A stretch of 64,000 bases of DNA from Sphingobium lactosutens DS20 (GTDB taxonomy: Bacteria > Pseudomonadota > Alphaproteobacteria > Sphingomonadales > Sphingomonadaceae). The translations under genes were made by a program, and so were the position numbers. The notes below the pieces were generated by a model, which was given only the letters and a program-made list of their open reading frames with translations, made no database searches and was not told the origin of the DNA. Shown here one piece after another: positions 1 through 8,421 of this stretch (position 1 is its first letter; each line of letters opens with the position of its first letter). The stretch spans positions 1 through 64,000 of the forward strand of contig NZ_ATDP01000103.1 of the NCBI RefSeq assembly GCF_000445105.1, in the 5' to 3' direction.

Positions 1-25
1 TGATCTGCCCCCACCGAGTGGACCG
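1..25. repeat. left terminal inverted repeat of the IS
   Basis: Begins TGATCTGCCCCCACCGAGTG. It matches the reverse complement of the other IS end over the first 12 bases and most of the next dozen, including GAGTGG. Confidence 0.85.
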
Positions 26-48
26 ATTGGTTTGTTAGTGCATTAAGC

Positions 49-942
49 TCATCGCCGCCATATCCGGACGGAGGTGGAGCGAAGCGGAACCGGAGGCCGA
101 TATGGCGGTGTCGCCGTTTCTGGTGCCGGTGGCCGATAGCCAAGACTGCTGTGCGGGCGGACGGTGTTGTAATGCCGCCGCCAGGCTTCGATCAGCACCC
201 TGGCCTCGGCGAGGCTGTAGAAGATTTCACCATTGAGCAGTTCGTCGCGCAGCGACCCATTGAAGCTTTCATTATAGCCATTCTCCCATGGCGATCCCGG
301 CGCGATGTAGAGCGTCTTCACGCCGATCTGCCGCAGCCATTGCTGGACGGCATTGGCGATAAATTCGGCGCCATTATCTGACCGTATATGTGCAGGCGGG
401 CCGCGCGAGATGAACAGGTCCGCCAAGGCCGCCAGCACATCCTCATGTTTGAGCTGTCGCGCAACGATAAGCGCCAGACATTCCCTGCTGGCCTCGTCGA
501 TGATCGTCAGGATGCGGAACTTGCGGCCGTCATGCGTGCGCCCCTCGACGAAGTCATAGGCCCACACATGCCCAGGATACTCAGGCCGCAGGCGGATGCA
601 TGATCCGTCGTTGAGCCATAGACGCCCGCGTTTGGGCTGGCGCTGCGGCACCTTGAGCCCTTCGCGCCGCCATATCCGCTCGACCCGTTTATGGTTCACC
701 GTCCACCCCGCATGGCACAGCAACGCCGTGACCCGGCGGTAGCCGTAACGACCATATTGCTTTGCCAAGGCGATGATGTCCTCCGTCAGCGCCTGTTCGT
801 CATCCGCCCCACGCGGCACTTTACGCTGTGTCGATCGATGCTGCCCTAGAACCCGGCATATCCGTCGCTCGGATAGCCGGACTGGCAGATCCCGTCGTAT
901 ATGATCGATGCAGCGCCGTCGCCGCGCGGGGCTCAGAAGTTT
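49..942 (-). CDS. IS3-family transposase OrfB (DDE integrase part)
   Basis: This is the catalytic half of the transposase, an rve-type RNase H fold. The three acidic residues are visible in [18 protein letters not shown] and the distal glutamate region [18 protein letters not shown]. The frame is open from the slippery site near 942 (reading [14 protein letters not shown]) to 49. A stand-alone GTG start near 819 is also possible, but the product then lacks the N-terminal HTH_21 segment, so production by -1 frameshifting from orfA is more likely. The element appears intact and possibly active. Confidence 0.9.
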   Translation of the reverse strand, partial: KLLSPARRRRCIDHIRRDLPVRLSERRICRVLGQHRSTQRKVPRGADDEQALTEDIIALAKQYGRYGYRRVTALLCHAGWTVNHKRVERIWRREGLKVPQRQPKRGRLWLNDGSCIRLRPEYPGHVWAYDFVEGRTHDGRKFRILTIIDEASRECLALIVARQLKHEDVLAALADLFISRGPPAHIRSDNGAEFIANAVQQWLRQIGVKTLYIAPGSPWENGYNESFNGSLRDELLNGEIFYSLAEARVLIEAWRRHYNTVRPHSSLGYRPPAPETATPPYRPPVPLRSTSVRIWRR

Positions 943-1211
943 CCCCGTGCAGCTTCCTGCAATATCAGCTTGTCCAGCGTCAGGTCCGAGATCGCCCGGC
1001 GCAGCCGTTGGTTTTCCTTCTCCAGATCCTTCATCCGCCGTGCCTGGTCGGTCTTCAGCCCGCCATATTCCTTGCGCCAGCGATAATAGGTCTGCTCACT
1101 GACCCCGATCCGACGGCAGGCTTCGGCGGTCGAAGCCCCCTGCGCCAGCACGATCTCAATTTCACGCAGCTTGCCGATGATCTCTTCCGGCTTGTGCTTC
1201 TTGCTCGGCAT
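933..1211 (-). CDS. IS3-family transposase OrfA (helix-turn-helix protein)
   Basis: OrfA supplies sequence-specific DNA binding for IS3-type transposases. The 92-residue product has a Tnp_1-type helix-turn-helix ([16 protein letters not shown], about residues 36-51), followed by a leucine-zipper-like helix rich in charged residues ([11 protein letters not shown]) used for multimerisation. Its stop lies just after a GGGAAAC slippery heptamer, so it also forms the N-terminal part of the OrfAB fusion transposase. Start, length and frame are typical of the family. Nothing suggests inactivation. Confidence 0.93.
   Translation of the reverse strand: MPSKKHKPEEIIGKLREIEIVLAQGASTAEACRRIGVSEQTYYRWRKEYGGLKTDQARRMKDLEKENQRLRRAISDLTLDKLILQEAARGNF
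939..945 (-). other. -1 programmed frameshift heptamer
   Basis: On the minus strand orfA reads CGG GGA AAC TTC TGA. The heptamer G GGA AAC fits the X XXY YYZ slippery pattern, and a one-base backward slip puts ribosomes into the orfB frame. This is the standard way IS3 elements make OrfAB. Confidence 0.8.
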
Positions 1212-1249
1212 TCAATGTCCCTTTCGCGGTCCAGACTATCATAGTCTCT

Positions 1250-1274
1250 GGGCCACTCAGCGGGGGGCAGATCA
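1250..1274. repeat. right terminal inverted repeat of the IS
   Basis: Read on the minus strand it begins TGATCTGCCCCCCGCTGAGT, pairing with the left end. Phage coding sequence resumes in frame right after it. Confidence 0.85.
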
Positions 1275-1649
1275 CCGCAACCAACTGGATTGAAAGCGAG
1301 AAACAATAGCTGGGTTGATGATCTAACAGGCGTCCACCATGAGATTAACCTGTCATGGGATGCCGTGAATGTCTTGCCTGTAGGCGAGAACCTTGGGCAG
1401 CAAATTCCGATCAATGGCTATGTCGTTGAAGTGATGCGACCAAACACAAGCGTTTGGGAACGTATCTACAATGGCAATAGCACGTTCTGCACCATGCAAG
1501 ATGCACAGCCAGGAACATACACGTTCAGCGTCAGAGCAATAAATATCCTGAATAGGTCAGGAGAGGCCGCATTGCTCAAACATGATTTCACATATGGCGA
1601 AGGCCAAGAAGGGCAAGTGCTTCCTCCCGTTTTTGTGGGGTTCGATTAA
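1275..1649 (+). pseudogene. phage tail-tip (gpJ-like) protein fragment, 5' part lost to the IS
   Basis: The frame is open from the IS edge, with no true start; the only candidate is a TTG at 1290. It encodes about 124 residues resembling fibronectin type III modules of lambda gpJ-like host-specificity proteins (for example SWVDDLTGVHHEINLSWDAV and TYTFSVRAIN). It stops at TAA 1647-1649 and is in the same frame as the next gene, only three bases away. The natural reading is one gene broken twice: by the IS upstream and by an in-frame stop downstream. Confidence 0.7.
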
Positions 1650-1652
1650 GGA

Positions 1653-3665
1653 GTGGCAACAGTAGAGTTTACAGGACATGACCTGACGGTCAGATTTGAG
1701 GAAAACCCGCAGAACGGACGAGAATTTCGCTACCGCGTCAGATACGAATGCGCGACTGCCACGGTTGTCCATTTCGTGGATGCAGAGAACGCGGCCCAAT
1801 ATACCAAGCCTGACGGGATGCGCGGCTATAAGGACGTTCTCACCTTTGAAGAGAACCTAAAAGCTGGGCTTACTCGCTCGCCCAAGGTGTTTCTTTCCAC
1901 CCAAGACGGCGCAGGCAATTGGTCTGCTGAGTTAGAAATCGACGCCTTGAACCCTGCGCCAGACGTGCCGCCTATGACGTGGTTCAACGGCTATGACATG
2001 GTGCGCTTCAATTTCCTCAAGCCTGATGACACGGATTGGGCTGGCTTTTGTGTATGGGCAGATACGCAATCGCCAGTCCGCAAGGACCAGATTACGTCCA
2101 AATATATCGGGCCTAACAATGAGGTGTCGCTGAGCTTGCTGCCTGACACAGACTATTTCATAACCTATGCCGCATATGATGCCTTTGGCACTGACCTGCT
2201 CAACGAAGCCACGGTGCAGCTTCATACGCTGAGCGAAGAAAGCATATTGCTGCCAGTCCTAACTGAGCCGCTTGAGCATATTGCGGCGCTACAGGTGAAA
2301 AGCAGCACGGCCTTTCTCAAGGTGGCAAGCGCATATTCCAACAACAACCATCGCGCCATTGAGGAACTGAAAACCTCAATCGAGGACGGCACGCTCGTAT
2401 CGTCCAAAGTCCTCATTCTGGAAACTCGCGTCGATGATGCTGAGAGCATCCTTCAGCTTGAGCAAGAAACACGGGCAAATGCCGACGAGGCGATAAGCCA
2501 GCAGGTGCTTTTGATGGGCGCTCGCGTTGATGATGCAGAGACGGCAATCTCACAGGAGTTGATTGCCAGAGCCAACGCAGACGAGGCGTTGACCGAAATG
2601 AATACCCAGCTTGCCAGCCGCATTGGCGACAATGAGGCGCAGTTCAATGACAAGATACAGAACCTTGTCGATGCTGACGGCGCATTGTCCCAGCGCATCA
2701 CAGATCAGTCAGCCGTGTGGAACAGCGATATAGATGGCAAAATCACCGCCGCGTCGCAGAGCATCACGACAGCATATGCAGATGCAGACGGCGCGCTGTC
2801 TGAGCGTATCGACAGCCTATCAGCGCAAATGGGTGATGATGGCTGGATGGCTGCAATTGAAGAAGTCAGCCGCACGATAGCTGATGGCGACGGCGCGCTA
2901 GGCGAGCGGATTGACCAGATTACGGCTGGCTATGATGACCAGTTGGTTTCCATCCAGCAGAGCATGTCCGCGCAGGGCAGCACGGTGGACGGATTGAGCG
3001 CCCAATATACACTTCGCATCAACAATAATGGCCGTGTGTCAGGCTTTGGCTTGGCAAGCGATCCCAATGGCAACAGCGAAATGGCCTTCTTGGCTGACCG
3101 TTTCCTTATCGCTCACGCAGGCGGCGCGGAATACCCATTTGAGGTGGTGGCTGGGCAGGTCAGGATCAAAGAAGCCGTCATTGAAAGGGCGAATATCAAA
3201 GGCGCGCAGATTGATGATTTGTCCGTCAACACGCTGAAAATCGCAGGCGGCGCTATCACCGCGAACCAAGTCGCCACGGCAGCGGATGCCTATGTGCTGG
3301 CAAACGGATCAGCCGATTTCATCACCACAGGATTCATGACCATTGGTGATGGCGTTTTTGGAACAGGCACAATCGACGTGTCATTCACCATCGACGCGAC
3401 GCTGGAATATGACGCTTCATGCCAAGTGCTGCTCTACACTGACATAGGCAGCGGCTGGATGCTGAATAAGCAAATCACCTTGGGCATCTCGACCGACAAC
3501 GGAAACACCTACAGCCGCTATTTTGGTCAGGTCAGCACCGTAGTTGATGGCCCTCAGGTTCGCGTCTTGGCTCGTTGCGTCTCAGGGGCATTTACGCCGC
3601 GTTCCGTGGCCAGAAATTTCTATGTGAGAGATATCGTGATGACGTTGAACGGAGCCAAGAGATAA
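1653..3665 (+). CDS. phage tail-tip protein, gpJ C-terminal / DUF1983-like
   Basis: A 670-residue structural protein. The N-terminal third has fibronectin-like modules. The middle (about 240-430) is a long helical repeat region with recurring ADGALSERI-type units. The C-terminal third matches the gpJ/DUF1983 pattern (GRVSGFGLAS, FLADRFLIAHAG, VIERANIKGAQIDDL). Such proteins form the tail tip and decide host range. The GTG start abuts the AAGGAG sequence with no spacer, a poor start, and the frame is continuous with the upstream fragment apart from one TAA. It may therefore be the distal part of a longer protein. Confidence 0.75.
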   Translation: MATVEFTGHDLTVRFEENPQNGREFRYRVRYECATATVVHFVDAENAAQYTKPDGMRGYKDVLTFEENLKAGLTRSPKVFLSTQDGAGNWSAELEIDALNPAPDVPPMTWFNGYDMVRFNFLKPDDTDWAGFCVWADTQSPVRKDQITSKYIGPNNEVSLSLLPDTDYFITYAAYDAFGTDLLNEATVQLHTLSEESILLPVLTEPLEHIAALQVKSSTAFLKVASAYSNNNHRAIEELKTSIEDGTLVSSKVLILETRVDDAESILQLEQETRANADEAISQQVLLMGARVDDAETAISQELIARANADEALTEMNTQLASRIGDNEAQFNDKIQNLVDADGALSQRITDQSAVWNSDIDGKITAASQSITTAYADADGALSERIDSLSAQMGDDGWMAAIEEVSRTIADGDGALGERIDQITAGYDDQLVSIQQSMSAQGSTVDGLSAQYTLRINNNGRVSGFGLASDPNGNSEMAFLADRFLIAHAGGAEYPFEVVAGQVRIKEAVIERANIKGAQIDDLSVNTLKIAGGAITANQVATAADAYVLANGSADFITTGFMTIGDGVFGTGTIDVSFTIDATLEYDASCQVLLYTDIGSGWMLNKQITLGISTDNGNTYSRYFGQVSTVVDGPQVRVLARCVSGAFTPRSVARNFYVRDIVMTLNGAKR

Positions 3666-4033
3666 TGGCGACAGCATATTTTAATGAAGCGGGATCGCTC
3701 ATCTGCCTGATCGACGGAGAATGTCAGGCGCCAGAGAATGCAGCGCATTCAGCCAACGTGGCTGACGGCACAAACCCCAATGACATATATTTCGATGCCG
3801 CTGAAATGACGGTCAATCTGAAAGCTGAATTGCCAATCTCAGTGGCGTTCAACCATGTCGGGAATATCCCGTCTGGTGCGACTATCATGTTTGGCGACGA
3901 TCATGTCACCGTTGATGATGGCACATTGGAGTTTGATGCGGACGTATTTGAGACGGTCCTTATCTACGTGGATCATCCACGACATAAAGCAGCATATTTT
4001 GAGGTTCCAACAGGACCATTGGAGGGGGAATGA
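3665..4033 (+). CDS. small phage tail-associated protein, unknown function
   Basis: A 122-residue acidic protein beginning MATAYFNEAGSLICLIDGE. Its start overlaps the stop of the tail-tip gene (TAATG), so translation is probably coupled. It has no signal peptide or membrane segment, and its alternating beta-like pattern is consistent with a small structural protein. Its place between tail tip and fibre genes suggests a role at the tail end. I do not recognise a named family. Confidence 0.6.
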   Translation: MATAYFNEAGSLICLIDGECQAPENAAHSANVADGTNPNDIYFDAAEMTVNLKAELPISVAFNHVGNIPSGATIMFGDDHVTVDDGTLEFDADVFETVLIYVDHPRHKAAYFEVPTGPLEGE

Positions 4034-4185
4034 AGGTAAACATCAAGAAGGGATTTTCAGAAGCGAGACGCGCAGCATATCCTTCAATCGAGGAGCAATT
4101 AGATACTCTCTATCATGGCGGCTACGATGCTTGGAAAGCGTCGATTGACGAGGTGAAGAACCGCATACCTAAGCAGCAAAAATAA
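4030..4185 (+). CDS. small XkdW-like phage tail protein
   Basis: A 51-residue protein (starts MKVNIKKGFSEARR) whose start overlaps the upstream stop (ATGA), indicating coupling. The core AYPSIEEQLDTLYHGGYDAW, with EVKNRIPK after it, matches the short 'YPsi.dQLD.ly..g.daW...i..vK...Pk' motif of XkdW-like proteins found next to tail-fibre genes in many phages. The role is not established; a tail-fibre accessory or chaperone job is usually supposed. It is followed by a TAAATA motif and a hairpin before the fibre gene. Confidence 0.7.
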   Translation: MKVNIKKGFSEARRAAYPSIEEQLDTLYHGGYDAWKASIDEVKNRIPKQQK

Positions 4186-4206
4186 ATACTCCTGTATAAA
4201 CAGGAG
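4183..4206 (+). promoter_or_regulatory. TAAATA promoter-like motif with hairpin over the ribosome binding site
   Basis: TAAATA lies at 4183-4188. Directly after it CTCCTGT (4189-4195) pairs perfectly with ACAGGAG (4200-4206), and the second arm contains the Shine-Dalgarno AGGAG for the fibre gene at 4218. It fits a phage promoter followed by an RNA hairpin able to hide the ribosome binding site. Inference only. Confidence 0.45.
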
Positions 4207-4217
4207 AAAACTATCGC

Positions 4218-6194
4218 ATGGCTTGGTATAAGATTGGGACGATTAATCTAACAAATGGCTCAGACATTGTAACAGGGAACGGAACCAGCTTCCCTAACAG
4301 CATCAGAAAGGGTGACGCCCTTCAAATCGGTAATTCGCTGTATGAGCTAGATGGCGTGGTCAATTCCACGCAAATGAAGCTGACCAAGCCATATGCAGGC
4401 TCAACATCCTCCAACACCTCATATGCGATCATCCCGACGCAGACCAATGTGCAGGACTTGAACAGCAACGTCCTCGATCTCATCGACATAGCCAGCGACA
4501 TAATCGAAAACGGCGTTGAGGGCGGCGATAGCGCCTATGAAACAGCCGTCAAAAACGGGTTTGTTGGCACCCAAGCGGAATGGCTGGAAAGCCTCAAAGG
4601 CACAGATGGGCGCGACGGTTCACAGGTTGGCTTGGGCGCGATCGTCAACTTGAACGAGTATAGCGGCCAGCCAGCAGGCGGCAGCGGCATCAGCGTAATT
4701 GTCCCTGTCACGGCAGGCGATCCGCCAATGAACCTGACGCAATCCGCTCAGGTCATCATCCCTAGCAGCACACCAGATGCAGGCATTGCGATTTGGGCGA
4801 AGTCCACAACGTCAGGAATTGCGGTGGTTTTGGGCCTCGTAAACGCTCCTGAGCCACAGCCAGGCGGTAGTGACGAAGAACTGGATTTGTCAGGCTCAGG
4901 CACCGTTTACGGCGATCCCGGCACTATTTTCCCATTAGGCATCTATCTCGCAGGCAGCACCGCGAATTTCTCGCTTACCGTGCCGTCAGGCTTTCCCCTC
5001 GCCATTGAACGCCGCAACGAAATTACAGTGCCAGTCGCAAGCCAATGGACCATCACCAGCGCTGGCTCACCATGGCCAGTCAGCGGCGATGCCGTTGGTT
5101 CGTCCAATGTCATCTACAAGCGCGTCTACTCAGGATCAGGCGGCGCATCCTCTGATAACAGCAGCATGGTCGATGGACGTTTGCGCCTGATGAGGCATAT
5201 CCATCTTATCACTGACCCGCTGGCTTTGTCGTTCAAGCAGACCACGAACGACGGCACCACGCAGACCCCAGCCAGCATCAGGCTTACGTTCTCAGGCATC
5301 GTGAATGAGGAATACCCAATCCTAGCGACCTTGTATGATTACACGGTTGGCGAATTCACTTTGCGCCGTCACTGGTCAGGCAGTGCGACCCTTGCCGTGA
5401 CAGTTGGCCGTGGCAGCTCGTCTACGCAGATTGTCAGCGATGATGATCCTGCATTCGCCGCTGGATCGCTCAAAACATGGTCAGTCGAATATATCGACAA
5501 TGTAGACGGCGTTGGTGGCTCGATCCGCTTTTATGCTGATGGCGTCCAGATAGGTGCAGACAAGCCATGCGAAGTGAAGCTGCGCATAACCCCAGCCATG
5601 GCGCTGGAATGCAATTCCTCAGGCAACAATACCTCAGACAGCGTGAACAATCTCGACGTTGCCTATCTGGGCGTTTCGTTCGGCAAGCCTGAGGTCGAAA
5701 GCACTTACGAAACTGCTACCAGCGGCGCGATCACTGCGGCCGATTTGGAAATGCTCTGCGTCGATGCTCGCAGCTTCTCAACGGCGCAGGCACCCGTCAC
5801 CGTCAGCTATCAAGCGGCGGGACAGAACGCCTTTAATATGGAAGTCGTCGTTGGCGAAATGACGTTGCCTGCTGGCCGCGCATACAAGGCCGTCCTTGAA
5901 GATTGGTCCAGCGGCGAAGGCGTTGCCCATCCAAATGAGTTGGTAATGACCAAACCAGCGGCGCAAAACTGCCGCTTTGAGGATGCTGATCTATACAGCG
6001 CACAAGCACCATGGACTGAGGTTCTACCAAAGGGAGCCGTGCCAAACATCAATGGCATAAACTACTATTGCGAAGGCATCCGCATGGGAACCTATGTGCA
6101 GTTCCAATTCGGCTATGATTGGGAACACCACCCAAATGCCTGCAAATCCGTTTGGCGATCCGCAAGGCAAAGACAGCTACATGGTGCCGCATAA
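4218..6194 (+). CDS. phage tail fibre/spike, N-terminal part (possible frameshift)
   Basis: A 658-residue protein. The first 100 residues resemble phage fibre attachment domains (MAWYKIGTINLTNGSD, GNGTSFPNSIRKGDALQIG). They are followed by a short SAYETAVKNGFVGTQAEWL motif common in fibre proteins and then by beta-rich modules. The last 20 residues (from about 6136) lose phage-like character and use rare codons. At the same place the next gene takes over in the +1 frame with continuous-looking sequence (FQFGYDWEHHPN then ANPFGDPQGK). A single 1,280-residue protein with a frameshift near 6127-6140 is likely. Confidence 0.7.
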   Translation: MAWYKIGTINLTNGSDIVTGNGTSFPNSIRKGDALQIGNSLYELDGVVNSTQMKLTKPYAGSTSSNTSYAIIPTQTNVQDLNSNVLDLIDIASDIIENGVEGGDSAYETAVKNGFVGTQAEWLESLKGTDGRDGSQVGLGAIVNLNEYSGQPAGGSGISVIVPVTAGDPPMNLTQSAQVIIPSSTPDAGIAIWAKSTTSGIAVVLGLVNAPEPQPGGSDEELDLSGSGTVYGDPGTIFPLGIYLAGSTANFSLTVPSGFPLAIERRNEITVPVASQWTITSAGSPWPVSGDAVGSSNVIYKRVYSGSGGASSDNSSMVDGRLRLMRHIHLITDPLALSFKQTTNDGTTQTPASIRLTFSGIVNEEYPILATLYDYTVGEFTLRRHWSGSATLAVTVGRGSSSTQIVSDDDPAFAAGSLKTWSVEYIDNVDGVGGSIRFYADGVQIGADKPCEVKLRITPAMALECNSSGNNTSDSVNNLDVAYLGVSFGKPEVESTYETATSGAITAADLEMLCVDARSFSTAQAPVTVSYQAAGQNAFNMEVVVGEMTLPAGRAYKAVLEDWSSGEGVAHPNELVMTKPAAQNCRFEDADLYSAQAPWTEVLPKGAVPNINGINYYCEGIRMGTYVQFQFGYDWEHHPNACKSVWRSARQRQLHGAA

Positions 6195-8061
6195 ATGGCT
6201 GATCTACGACAATACAGGCACATTGCTTGGCCGCGTTGAGCAGCCAAATGGCCAGCCTTTGAACACCACAGCTACAGGCGTGTCTTGGAGTGGGTCACTT
6301 GATGGACGTGGCAATCCGATGGTGACGGCGGCCAACAAATGGTATCCGAAAGGAACGGTCCGCTCAGGCATTATCTGGCGCTCACACGCAGAGCCGCCAG
6401 CTTATACCCAGCAGGAGATTTGGAGCCGCGTTCCTACCTATGACATTGCCGTGCCATTTGCTTCTCAGGGTGGTGCATCAGTCAACGGCGGCGATTTGCG
6501 CGCAGGGACAGGCGAACAGCTAAACGGATTCGCGAATTATCGCTGGATGCCTTGGGAAAGCAGCACCTACAACGACTTGATTACGGCTGGCACCAACACG
6601 CTTAATCCGTGGAAATATGGCTCTGACCAGAACGGCATGGTCCCTAACGCCAACACATGGCTGAAATATACCCCGTTCAATCAGATGGGCCGTTCGCCAA
6701 TTACTGGTCCGGGCGGTGTCCGTGATGATCGTCAGATTATGCCTGAGCCTGTTGCTCGCTATGCGCGCGACGTGACGGTCAAACGCCTCCACGACAATCG
6801 CAGCATGAAAGATATCGCGCTCGATTACCTCACTGGCTACGCTTCCGATCCATTCCACTGTTTTGAGAATGGACGCCTGACGCCGCTCTACAAGGGCGAT
6901 GCGCGCCGCAATATCACATTGCGAAACCACTATTACGGTGGTGGCGAAAGCGGCACTCCAGCAGAGCAAGCCTATTACATTCAGGGCGGTCGCCCATATG
7001 AGTTCGTCACGGCGAACAACCCACTGCGCGTTCAAGTGCCATATGGTGGCGCTGCTTCCGACAAGCCATATTTTGGCACCAACCAGATTGACCAAGACCA
7101 CGCCCACCAATTCCCACATTGGGGATCGCTCATGTGGCAATCACCTGAGTTTGCGATGCTGGGCCACAAGTTTGGCGATCAGGCGCGTCTCTATCTGAAT
7201 TGGATTTTGAACAACGGCTGGGGTGAAGCTGGCGAGTTCGCATCACGCGGCGCTGCATGGAAATATATGCACGCGGCAATCGCATGGAAAACCGCATCCA
7301 GCAATTCCAGCAGGCTCTATAGCCGTGCTGATATCCTTGATTGGGTCGTGTTCGATTTTGAGGGCTTCTACGACAATTTCTATGCCAGCGAAGTTGGATT
7401 CCTGAACCCGCCAACGAACGTCAGCGGCGGCGGTAACAATGCGATCTTTGCGGGCACTCAGCGCTTTGGTCCTTGCCTATGGAACGACGATTACGGCGTT
7501 TGGCAGCATGACTTCATGATTGGATATTGGACCAGCGCGCTCCATGCCGCTGAGAAGATCGGCTTCAACGATGCGCTCAGAGCAGCATCTGACAAAGCCG
7601 AAGCTGTCGTGAACTGGCTCATCACCATGCATCAAAAGCGCGCAACTGGCAGGCTCAATGGCGGCATGAACGTCAATTCCTATGAGATTGATTACACCGT
7701 GCCGCTTTGGACCCCAGCAATGATAGCGTCGGCTGGTGGCGTAGCTGCAAACCTGCCTCAGACTTATTCCGCTATCGCAACGGCCCAAGGCTCGAATGCT
7801 GCCTTTAGTTGGGATAGCTGGAACAACAATGGCTCTGCCAGTTCGCGTGATGGTCAGGCGATGGACCAGCTTTTGGCTGCACCGTCATTGCTCCGCGATA
7901 TGGGCAGAACTGATAGCGCCTTGGTCCAAGCTGAGACGAACGCGCTCGCATATCGCCTGAGCAAGATCACCAGCGAAACCGCGAAGGGCGCGGCAACTGC
8001 TGGCAGCACATGGTTCCAATACCATCAAACAACCAACAATCCGCCATATAAGGCTAACTAA
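6094..8061 (+). CDS. phage tail fibre/spike, C-terminal part
   Basis: A 655-residue protein in the +1 frame relative to the upstream gene, overlapping it by about 100 bases. True homologous sequence probably begins near 6136. It has no signal peptide and is rich in aromatic residues and Gly/Asn loops, with a helical middle region (HFPHWG-like QFPHWGSLMW, LYLNWILNNGWGEAGEF, AWKYMHAAIAWKT). That looks like an alpha-toroid or carbohydrate-active fold, so a depolymerase-like receptor-binding domain is possible but unproven. The weak ribosome site before either ATG (6094, 6136) favours origin as the distal half of the preceding reading frame. Confidence 0.65.
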   Translation: MCSSNSAMIGNTTQMPANPFGDPQGKDSYMVPHKWLIYDNTGTLLGRVEQPNGQPLNTTATGVSWSGSLDGRGNPMVTAANKWYPKGTVRSGIIWRSHAEPPAYTQQEIWSRVPTYDIAVPFASQGGASVNGGDLRAGTGEQLNGFANYRWMPWESSTYNDLITAGTNTLNPWKYGSDQNGMVPNANTWLKYTPFNQMGRSPITGPGGVRDDRQIMPEPVARYARDVTVKRLHDNRSMKDIALDYLTGYASDPFHCFENGRLTPLYKGDARRNITLRNHYYGGGESGTPAEQAYYIQGGRPYEFVTANNPLRVQVPYGGAASDKPYFGTNQIDQDHAHQFPHWGSLMWQSPEFAMLGHKFGDQARLYLNWILNNGWGEAGEFASRGAAWKYMHAAIAWKTASSNSSRLYSRADILDWVVFDFEGFYDNFYASEVGFLNPPTNVSGGGNNAIFAGTQRFGPCLWNDDYGVWQHDFMIGYWTSALHAAEKIGFNDALRAASDKAEAVVNWLITMHQKRATGRLNGGMNVNSYEIDYTVPLWTPAMIASAGGVAANLPQTYSAIATAQGSNAAFSWDSWNNNGSASSRDGQAMDQLLAAPSLLRDMGRTDSALVQAETNALAYRLSKITSETAKGAATAGSTWFQYHQTTNNPPYKAN

Positions 8062-8075
8062 GGAGACTGCCTATA

Positions 8076-8420
8076 GTGCTACATTTGAGACATTATCCAG
8101 AGGAACCAGATGGCGTTGTGGTCCTCCGCAAGCTGTATATCATCAAGGATAAAGACCTTGACGGAAACCCTGTTGAGCGAACCGTCACTGACGCCCATTT
8201 CAAGATCGCCGTTGAGGGCAATGAGATTGTGAACCTCAGCTTGGGCGATGGGATCACATGGGATGGTATAACGCAGTCGCTTTCTTTAGTTCTTAAAAAC
8301 AGCGATCTAAGCGATATCACGTCATCAACTGACGGCGATTACCAATATTATATAACCTTAGAGACTGGCAGGATCATAACCCTGTTCGCAGGACGCGCAT
8401 ATATGGAGAGAAGCTTATAG
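8076..8420 (+). CDS. hypothetical phage baseplate/tail protein
   Basis: A 114-residue protein read from a GTG start with a good AAGGAG ten bases upstream. The sequence ([33 protein letters not shown]) looks beta-rich, like small N-terminal adaptor domains of phage fibres. It lies directly between two fibre genes, ending one base before the collagen-like fibre, so it probably belongs to the same transcript and structure. No named family is recognised with confidence. Confidence 0.55.
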   Translation: MLHLRHYPEEPDGVVVLRKLYIIKDKDLDGNPVERTVTDAHFKIAVEGNEIVNLSLGDGITWDGITQSLSLVLKNSDLSDITSSTDGDYQYYITLETGRIITLFAGRAYMERSL

Positions 8421-8421
8421 G

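Larger units (their letters stand above)
1..1274 (-). mobile_element. IS3-family insertion sequence, IS407-type
   Basis: A complete insertion sequence is bounded by imperfect terminal inverted repeats that begin TGATCTGCCCCC at base 1 and, read on the minus strand, at base 1274. It carries orfA and orfB on the minus strand, joined by a -1 frameshift site, the usual IS3-family layout. It lies inside a phage tail-tip gene. A target duplication cannot be checked because the left flank is outside the window; the first right-flank bases are CCGC. The window starting exactly at the IS end suggests a contig broken at a repeat (inference). Confidence 0.93.

Noticed and set aside
6520..7140. 206-residue minus-strand frame inside the fibre gene
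   Set aside because: Antisense shadow of a well supported phage structural gene; no ribosome site or motif.
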